From NCBI GenBank assembly GCA_947446625.1, contig CANFIE010000208.1:1-7120 (forward strand): DNA of 7,120 nucleotides, in the 5' to 3' direction. Position numbers and translations under genes: made by a program. Below the pieces are notes generated by a model. It was given only the letters and a program-made list of their open reading frames with translations, ran no database searches and was not told the DNA's origin. Every line of letters starts with the position of its first letter. Positions within the stretch are counted from its first letter, which is position 1. Shown here one piece after another: positions 1-6,100 of this stretch. Origin of the DNA: Acetobacteraceae bacterium. GTDB lineage: Bacteria; Pseudomonadota; Alphaproteobacteria; Acetobacterales; Acetobacteraceae.

Positions 1-474
1 AAAAATTCTGGATATCTTGCAAAAGGCACAGTATCTACAAATGATGGCTATATTATAGCAATTAACGGCAGACGCTTGCGAAGTATCTTCCCTACATTAA
101 ACGGAATCAGCCAACATCCTTTTGTTGTCGAGTCAACTTTGGCTGTGGGTCCTCTTTCAATTGAAATTGATAGAGACACAGCAGAAAAAATTTCGAGATC
201 CCTTAAGCATCGGCCTTCTGTTTTGAATAAAAATGGAGCGTCGGTTCAATCTGACACTTTTTTTAATCCCAAATTTAAGACTCTTTCAGCAGTTTGGTCT
301 CTCGATTTTGATGAAAATATTCTATTTGATCGACCAAATCCCTCAATCATCGTTCATAATCATGCAGCCAAAAATATCATTCCTTATTCTCTGATACCTG
401 CAAATTTGGAATTCAAAGCTAAATTAAGCAACGATTATTACACAATAGAAGAAACCAAAGGCCGCGATTGCTAG
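1..474 (+). CDS. C-terminal part of an AT-rich hypothetical protein, 5' end outside the window
   Basis: The frame is open from base 1 to the TAG stop at 472-474, giving the last 157 residues of a protein whose start lies upstream. A TTG at 76 could serve as a start, but nothing favours it because the frame stays open before it. The product is soluble-looking, with no signal peptide or membrane segment in the visible part. Visible features are a hydrophobic strand ending YIIAING (residues 17-23 of the fragment), a segment PFVVESTLAVGPLSIEID, and near the C-terminus PSIIVHNHAAKNIIP. This layout vaguely recalls conserved hypothetical proteins of genomic islands, but that is an impression from memory and I assign no function. 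Base composition (about 36% G+C over 1-480) and codons such as AAA, AGA and TTA differ sharply from every other gene here, which suggests horizontal acquisition. It converges on the VTT gene with only 31 bp between stop codons. I see no clear terminator hairpin or tRNA in that gap. Confidence 0.75.
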   Translation, partial: KNSGYLAKGTVSTNDGYIIAINGRRLRSIFPTLNGISQHPFVVESTLAVGPLSIEIDRDTAEKISRSLKHRPSVLNKNGASVQSDTFFNPKFKTLSAVWSLDFDENILFDRPNPSIIVHNHAAKNIIPYSLIPANLEFKAKLSNDYYTIEETKGRDC

Positions 475-505
475 TAAAATACCGCTCCATACAGTGCCAG
501 TCGCT

Positions 506-1177
506 CTACCCCTCCATCGCCCGCGCCGCCCGCGCCCGGCGCAGCAACCAGAAGCCAATCCCCACCGAAACCACGAACAGCCCCGCAGCCATGGCCAGCT
601 GCCACACGCCATCCACCCGCACGCCCTTGCCCAAAAAGGCAAACACCAGGGTTTGCGGCAGGTAGCCCAGCGCGCTGGCGGCCAAATACGGCCCGGCACC
701 AATGCCGGCCATGCCAGCCAGCAGGTTCAGCGCCAGGTTGTTGCCCAGCGGCAGCAGCCGCAGCGCCAGCGTGGCGCCAAACGGGCTTTCCGCCAGCGCA
801 TCACGCACCGGCCGCAGCCGGCGCCCAAACCCGCCGGCCAGACGGCGCTCGGCCCAGCCCCGCGCCACCAGCCTGGCCCAGTAGAAGCTGGCCGCAGCGC
901 CCAGCAGCGTGGCCGCCACCGCCAGCAGGCTGCCCAGCACGGCGCCATAGGCATAGCCACCCATGAAGGCCACCGCCTGGCGCGGCGCCCCAACGGCGGT
1001 CAGCGCCCCGCCCACCAGCAGAAACAGCGCAAAGCCTGAGGCACCCTTGCCCAGCAGATACTGGTCCGCCCATTCCGTGCCGGGCGCGGCGCCCATGGCG
1101 CGCAGCAGCAGCCCGGCCCCGGCCAGGCCGGCGGCCATCACCAGCGCCTTGAGGACCGCCTTCTGCCGGTCGGTCAC
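506..1177 (-). CDS. TVP38/TMEM64 family (VTT domain) inner-membrane protein
   Basis: This 223-residue polytopic membrane protein belongs to the TVP38/TMEM64 branch of the VTT/DedA superfamily. A hydrophobic N-terminal helix (about residues 8-30) is followed by the VTT core. The core has a first re-entrant-type segment with APRQAVAFMGGYAYG (64-78), a small-residue-rich helix at about 80-104, a basic cytoplasmic loop at about 105-125, the signature RLLPLGNNLALNLLAG (140-155), then GYLPQTLVFAFLGKG (171-185) and a last helix at about 192-212 before a basic tail. Length and motif order fit the family. Relatives in the DedA branch are known to move undecaprenyl phosphate across the membrane; the substrate of the TVP38 branch in bacteria is not settled. 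The start is a GTG at 1177 whose bases overlap the TGA stop of the upstream glycosyltransferase (GTGA), with AGGAG five bases before it. The pair is therefore an operon and probably translationally coupled. The stop is TAG at 508-506. Confidence 0.9.
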   Translation of the reverse strand: MTDRQKAVLKALVMAAGLAGAGLLLRAMGAAPGTEWADQYLLGKGASGFALFLLVGGALTAVGAPRQAVAFMGGYAYGAVLGSLLAVAATLLGAAASFYWARLVARGWAERRLAGGFGRRLRPVRDALAESPFGATLALRLLPLGNNLALNLLAGMAGIGAGPYLAASALGYLPQTLVFAFLGKGVRVDGVWQLAMAAGLFVVSVGIGFWLLRRARAARAMEG

Positions 1178-1935
1178 GCGCTCTCCTGCGCGCCGCCTTG
1201 GGCTTCCACCACCGGCCGCTTCCAGCGCCGTTGCAGCCAGATAACGCCCACCAGGTCGAAGAACGCCACCGCCAGCCGGTCCAGCGTGCCGTAGTTGGAA
1301 ACCCCTCGCGTCCGGTGCCGGTGGTTCACCGGCTCGCTCACCACCCGGCCGCCCTGGCGCAGCACCAGGGCAGGCAGGTAGCGGTGCATGTGGTCAAACG
1401 CCGGCAGCCGCAGGAACAACTCTCGCGGAAACAGCTTCAGCCCGCAGCCGGTATCAGGCGTGGCGTCATGCAGCAGCGCCACCCGCACCCGGTTGGCAAT
1501 GCGGCTGCTGCGCCGCTTCACCCAGCTATCCTTGCGGGTGGTGCGCCAGCCGGCCACCAGAATATCATCCTGCCCGGCCTGGGCCGCCTCGGCCTCGGCC
1601 CGGCCTAGCAGGCGGGGAATATCCGCCGGGTCGTTCTGGCCATCGCCATCCAGCGTGGCAATCCAGCGCCCACGCGCCGCCCGCACCCCGGTGACAACAG
1701 CGGCGGACTGCCCACAGCTGCTGCGGTGCCGCAGCCAGCGCAGCGGCGCGCCCAGCGCTGCCTCGGCCAATTCGGCGCCGGTCGTGTCGGTGGAGCCATC
1801 GTCCACATACACAATCTCGTGCGCCACCCCGGCCAGGGCAGCCTCGATCTCCGCCACCAGGGGCGCGATGTTCGGCGCCTCATTGCGCACGGGGACAACC
1901 ACTGAAACCAGTGGCGCTTGGGGATGTGGCGGCAT
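1174..1935 (-). CDS. Family 2 glycosyltransferase, DPM1/GtrB-like (polyprenyl-phosphate sugar transferase type)
   Basis: This 253-residue GT-A fold glycosyltransferase probably transfers a sugar from a nucleotide donor to a polyprenyl phosphate at the cytoplasmic face of the inner membrane. The motifs, in order, are: the nucleotide-binding start VSVVVPVRNE (10-19), VDDGSTD (44-50), the metal-binding DGDGQNDP (96-103) as in dolichol-phosphate-mannose synthase-like enzymes, a basic loop KRRSSRIANR (140-149), DTGCGLKLF (161-169), and RGVSNYG (210-216). The membrane helix pair found at the C-terminus of GtrB and ArnC is missing; the protein ends soon after a semi-hydrophobic segment (about 221-235), as in the short DPM1-type branch. 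The exact donor and acceptor cannot be read from sequence. I chose the ATG at 1935 because it lies just before the conserved core. A TTG at 1971 would add 12 residues of low-complexity Gly/Ala sequence. Neither start has a good Shine-Dalgarno match. The stop overlaps the start of the VTT gene. Confidence 0.9.
   Translation of the reverse strand: MPPHPQAPLVSVVVPVRNEAPNIAPLVAEIEAALAGVAHEIVYVDDGSTDTTGAELAEAALGAPLRWLRHRSSCGQSAAVVTGVRAARGRWIATLDGDGQNDPADIPRLLGRAEAEAAQAGQDDILVAGWRTTRKDSWVKRRSSRIANRVRVALLHDATPDTGCGLKLFPRELFLRLPAFDHMHRYLPALVLRQGGRVVSEPVNHRHRTRGVSNYGTLDRLAVAFFDLVGVIWLQRRWKRPVVEAQGGAQESA
1183..1187 (-). promoter_or_regulatory. Ribosome binding site for the VTT gene (AGGAG)
   Basis: On the minus strand the sequence reads AGGAG, then five bases, then GTG at 1177. 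This site lies inside the 3' end of the glycosyltransferase gene. It supports the non-ATG start and the overlap of the two genes. Confidence 0.6.
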
Positions 1936-1985
1936 GGCAGCGCCGCTAGCACCCCCGCCTCGGCCCGGCAAGTCATGCGGCGGTA

Positions 1986-2022
1986 CTGACGCTTTTCTTC
2001 ATGCAACCATATAGTGTGCATC
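1986..2022 (+). promoter_or_regulatory. Putative sigma-70-type promoter for ctaA, possibly leaderless
   Basis: In the region between the divergent genes, CTGACG (1986-1991; 4 of 6 to TTGACA) is followed after 18 bases by TATAGT (2010-2015; 5 of 6 to TATAAT). Transcription would begin about 7 bases downstream, at or next to the ATG at 2023, and no Shine-Dalgarno sequence precedes that ATG. A leaderless transcript is therefore plausible. ATGCA (2001-2005) and TGCAT (2017-2021) form an 11-base-spaced inverted repeat around the -10 element and could be an operator, but five-base arms are weak evidence. I found no convincing promoter for the minus-strand operon in the same 87 bases. Confidence 0.35.
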
Positions 2023-3102
2023 ATGCCCTTTGATTCCCGCACCCTGCCCGCCGCCCCCCCCCTGTCCAGCCGCAACCCCATCGCCCAGTGGCTGCTGGTG
2101 GTGGCGGGCATGGTCTGGTTCATGGTGGCGCTCGGCGGCGCCACGCGGCTCACCGGCTCGGGGCTGTCCATCATGGAATGGGCGCCCATCCGCGGCACCC
2201 TGCCACCCTGGACCCAGGCCGAATGGCAGCGCCTGTTCGCGCTGTACCAGACCATTCCGCAGTTCCAGCTGCAGAACACCCACCTGGACCTGGCCGGCTT
2301 CAAGGAGATTTTCTGGCTCGAATGGGGGCACCGGCTCTGGGGCCGGGTCATCGGCCTGGCCTTCCTGCTGCCCCTGCTCTGGTTCTGGGCCAAGGGCGCC
2401 ATCCCCCGCCACCTGCTGCCCCGGCTTGGGCTGTTGTTTGTGCTGGGTGGCATGCAGGGCGCCATTGGCTGGTTCATGGTCGCCTCGGGGTTCGAGGCCG
2501 ACCGCACCGCCGTCTCGCCCTATCGGCTGGTGGCGCATCTCGGCATGGCGCTGCTGCTCTACGCCGCCCTGGTCTGGACCGCGCTTTCCCTGCTGCGGCC
2601 GCAGGCAACGGCGTTGCCGGCCGCCACCGCCCGCCCGCTGCGCGGCCTGGCCCATGCCGCCAGCGCCCTGCTGGTGCTCACCATGCTGGCCGGGGGCTTC
2701 GTGGCCGGGCTGCGTGCCGGGCTTACCTACAACACCTTCCCGCTGATGGATGGCAGCCTGGTGCCCAGCGGCTATGCCATGCTCTCGCCCTGGCTGCTCA
2801 ACTGGTTCGAGAACATTCCCGCCGTGCAGTTCAACCACCGCCTGCTGGCCACCCTCTCGGCCGGGCTGGCCCTGGCCACCGCCTGGTTGGGCTGGCAGCG
2901 GCTGCCGCCCGGCACCGCCCGCACCGCCTGCCTGGCCCTGGGGGGCGTGGTGGCGTTGCAATACGCGCTGGGCGTGGCCACCCTGCTGGCGGTGGTGCCG
3001 GTTTGGCTCGGCACGCTGCACCAAGCGGTGGCGGTGGGCGTGCTCTCCGCCCTGCTCCTGTTGCTGCACAGCCTGCGCCGCCCGGCGGGAGCCACCCCAT
3101 GA
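2023..3102 (+). CDS. ctaA: Heme A synthase, COX15/CtaA family
   Basis: This 359-residue integral membrane protein oxidises the C8 methyl of heme O to the formyl group of heme A, the cofactor of aa3-type cytochrome oxidases. It shows the two four-helix halves of the family. The first begins with a membrane helix (about 21-40) and the signature GGATRLTGSGLS (38-49). The conserved EWGHRLWGR (100-108) holds E100 and heme-ligand-type H103, and RLVAHLG (168-174) holds H172. The second half has GLTYNTFPLMDG (233-244), QFNHRL (269-274) with H272, and TLHQAV (331-336) with H333. The glutamate three residues before the first histidine matches the arrangement known in Bacillus CtaA. Only one cysteine is present, so the regulatory cysteine pair of Bacillus-type enzymes is absent, as in the proteobacterial/mitochondrial class. 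Length is normal. I chose the ATG at 2023; an in-frame GTG at 2014 would add three residues. The TGA stop overlaps the next gene's ATG, and a heme O synthase gene (ctaB) is not in this window. Confidence 0.96.
   Translation: MPFDSRTLPAAPPLSSRNPIAQWLLVVAGMVWFMVALGGATRLTGSGLSIMEWAPIRGTLPPWTQAEWQRLFALYQTIPQFQLQNTHLDLAGFKEIFWLEWGHRLWGRVIGLAFLLPLLWFWAKGAIPRHLLPRLGLLFVLGGMQGAIGWFMVASGFEADRTAVSPYRLVAHLGMALLLYAALVWTALSLLRPQATALPAATARPLRGLAHAASALLVLTMLAGGFVAGLRAGLTYNTFPLMDGSLVPSGYAMLSPWLLNWFENIPAVQFNHRLLATLSAGLALATAWLGWQRLPPGTARTACLALGGVVALQYALGVATLLAVVPVWLGTLHQAVAVGVLSALLLLLHSLRRPAGATP
3087..3091 (+). promoter_or_regulatory. Ribosome binding site for the PAS-array gene (GGGAG)
   Basis: GGGAG, with the GGAG core at 3088-3091, lies seven bases before the ATG at 3099, inside the last codons of ctaA. 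With the ATGA overlap it supports this start and suggests translational coupling to ctaA. Confidence 0.55.
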
Positions 3103-6100
3103 CCCATTTCGCCGAAGCCCTGCCCTTTCCGGTCTGGGCCTTTGACGCCGAATACCGGCTGAGCTTCGCCAACAGCGCCTGCTGGGCGCATGCCGGCGTG
3201 GCCCCCAACCTCTTCCCCCCTGGCACCCCGCTGGCCGAGCTCATCCGCAACTTCGCCTATCGTGGCCTGCTTGGCCCCGGCGACCCCGAGGCCCTGGCCA
3301 GCCAGCATCTGGCGCAGGACCGCACCCGCCCGCTGCGCCGCGTGCTGCGTCAGGCCAACAACCAATGCCATGAACTGCTGAGCAACCCGCTGCCCGAGGG
3401 TGGCTTCGTCGCCCTGCTGCATGACGTGACCGCCCTGGTCACCACCGGGGAACAGGCCCAGGCCCTGGCCAGCCGGCTGGAGGATGTGCTGGCCCGGCTG
3501 CATGGCGGCCTGGCGCTGTACGACCCGCAATCCCACCTGCAACTGCACAATGCCGCCTATGAACGCCTGTTAGGCCTGCCACGCGGCACGCTGCCCCCGG
3601 GCATTGCCTATACCGATGTGCTGCGCCTGCTGGCCCAGCGCGGCGAATTCGCCAATACCGACCCTGATGCCCTGCTGGCCGCCCGCAGCATGGTGGACCG
3701 CAGCAAGCCACAGCGCGTGGAACGCACCCGCCCCACCGGGCAAACCCTGCAATTGGCCAGCCAGCCGGTGGCCGAGGGTGGCTGGCTGGTTGAGGTGACC
3801 GACATCACCCCGGTGAAGCAGGCCGAGGAAGAGGCCCGGCGCCGCGCCGCGCAGTTGGATGCCGTGCTCGCCTCCCTGCCACTTGGCATCATGGTGGTGG
3901 GGCCAGACCTGCGGGTGGCCCTGTTCAACGCCCCCTGCCAGGCCATATTCGGAGAAGTTGAACTGCGCCTGGGCGAGCATCGCGAAGACCTGGCCCGCCG
4001 CCGCGCCACGGCCGGCGCCTATGGCGAAGGCGATATCGAGGCACTGACCCAGGCCAACCTCACGCCCATCAACACCCCCATGTCGGTGCGCCAGCGCATC
4101 ACCCCCTCGGGCCAGGTGCTGGAAATCCGCGCCGCCCCGATGCCCGGCGGTGGCTATGTGCAGGTGATGGCAGACATCACCGCCCTGCACCGCGCCCAGG
4201 CCGAGGCCAGCCAGCGCGCCAGCATGATGCAGGTGATGCTGGACCACATGCGGCACGGCATCGCCCTGTTCGACCGCGACCGTCGCCTCATCACCAGCAA
4301 TGCGCTGACCGCCCGGCTGGTAGGCCTTACGACCGAGCAGTTGCGCCCCGGTACCCACCTGGACGAGTTGCGCGCCGCCCAGGTGGCCGCCGACGAATTC
4401 GGCCCCCCGGAGCAGGCCGCCGCCCATCTGGCGGTCTCCACCCGGCACAACACCAACACCCCCTTCCGCTTCACCCGTCGCCGGCCCGACGGCACCATCC
4501 TCGACATCACCTCGGACCCCACGCCCGATGGCGGCTTCGTCCGCACCTATGTCGATATCACCGCCCGCGCCCGGGCCGAGGCCGAGGCCGAGCACCGCGC
4601 CGCCACCCTGCAGGCCATGATCGACAACCTGCGGGTCGGCATCCTGCTGTTCGGGCCTGACCGGCGGCTGCTGGCGGCAAATCCGCTGGCCGCCGGCCTG
4701 TCTGGCCTGCCGGAGAGCGCCCTGGTGCCCGGCGCCGCCCTGGCAGACCTGCTCGACCAGCAAACCGCCGCCAACGCCGCCGGCGAAACCGCGCTCTGCG
4801 AGCAACTCACCAAGCAGGCCCTGGCGCTGGACCGCAGCCAGCCGCAACGCCACATCCGCCCCACCGGCGATGGCCGCCTGCTTGAGGTGAGTTCCAGCCC
4901 GATGCCGGATGGCGGCTTCATCATCAGCCATAACGACATCACGCCGCTGGCCCGGGCCGAGGCCGAGGCCCGCCAGCAGGCCACCGCCCTGCGCACCGCA
5001 CTCGACAACATGCGGCACGGCATCGCCATGTTCGACCGCGAGGGCAAGCTCATCGTGGCCAATGCCCTGGCGATGGAACTATCCGGCGCGCCGGCCGAGT
5101 TGGTGCAGCCCGGCACCACCTTCATCCAACTCTGCCGGGCTCAAGCGGCCGCCGGTGAATTCGGCGATGCCGCGACCAAGCGCGCCCTGTTTGAGCGCAT
5201 TGGCGGCCCCGACCGCAGCCAGCCGATGCGCTACACCCGCACCCGCCCCAACGGCATGGTGCTGGATGTCGCCTCCGCCCCCACGCCCGATGGCGGCTTC
5301 GTCATCACCTACAGCGACATCACCGCCCGCGCCCAGGCCGAGGCCCAGGCAGCCGAACGGGCCGAAGCCCTGCAGGCCGCGCTGGACAACATGCGCCACG
5401 GCATTGCCATGTACGGGCCAGACCAGCGCCTGCGCGTGGCCAACAAGCTGGCCGCCCCAGTGATGGGCCTGCCCCAGTTGGATGAACGGGTTGGCACGCC
5501 CTTCGCCACCCTGGTGGCCGAGCAACTGGTCGTGGGCAATTTCGGCGCCGAGCCACTGGCCAGCGCCCGCGCCGCCGAAGTGATGGCCCTGGACCGCAGC
5601 AAAAACCACCAATACCAGCGCGAGTTGCCCGACGGCACCGTCATCGAGGTCACCTCCGCCCCCACCACGGATGGCGGCTTCGTGGTCACCCACGCCGACA
5701 TCACCGCCCGTGCCAAGGCCGAGGCCGCCGCCGCCGAGCACACCGCCCTGCTGCAGGCCATGCAGCAGCACATCCGCCACGGCATTGCGCTGTACGGGCC
5801 GGACCGCCGGCTGATCACCTCCAACGCCCTCTTCGCCGCCCTGTGTGGCCTGCTGCCCGAGGATCTCTACCCCGGCCGCGCCTATGACAGCCTGGCCCAG
5901 GCGCAGTTCGACAACGGCGTATTCGGCCAGGGCGAAGCCGCCGACGCCGCGCTGCACGAAATGCTGACACTGGACCGCAGCAAGCCCTTCCGCCGCCTGC
6001 GCTATTGGCAGGATGGACGGGTGATGGAAATCCACTCCGCCCCCACGGCGGAAGGCGGCTTCGCCATCAGTGTGGCCGAGATCACCGAACTGGAGCAGGC

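Noticed and set aside
475..505. Gap between convergent genes, examined for a bidirectional terminator, tRNA or attachment site
   Set aside because: I found no GC-rich stem followed by a T-run, no tRNA-like arms and no direct repeat in these 31 bases.
494..1039. Plus-strand open frame opposite the VTT gene
   Set aside because: Its translation is Arg/Gln/Pro-rich and motif-free, while the minus strand encodes a clear VTT-domain protein.
1973..2002. Tiny minus-strand frame (MKKSVSTAA) just upstream of the glycosyltransferase, considered as a leader peptide
   Set aside because: It has nine codons, no ribosome binding site, no run of regulatory codons and no attenuator hairpin, so chance is the simpler explanation.
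1999..3069. Antisense open frame of about 350 codons opposite ctaA
   Set aside because: Its translation is Gln/Gly/His-rich without any family motif, while the plus strand carries an intact heme A synthase with all four conserved histidines.
3570..5018. Second long antisense open frame of about 480 codons opposite the PAS array
   Set aside because: It is the same shadow effect: Gly/Gln/His-rich low-complexity translation, no start context, and a fully explained coding strand.
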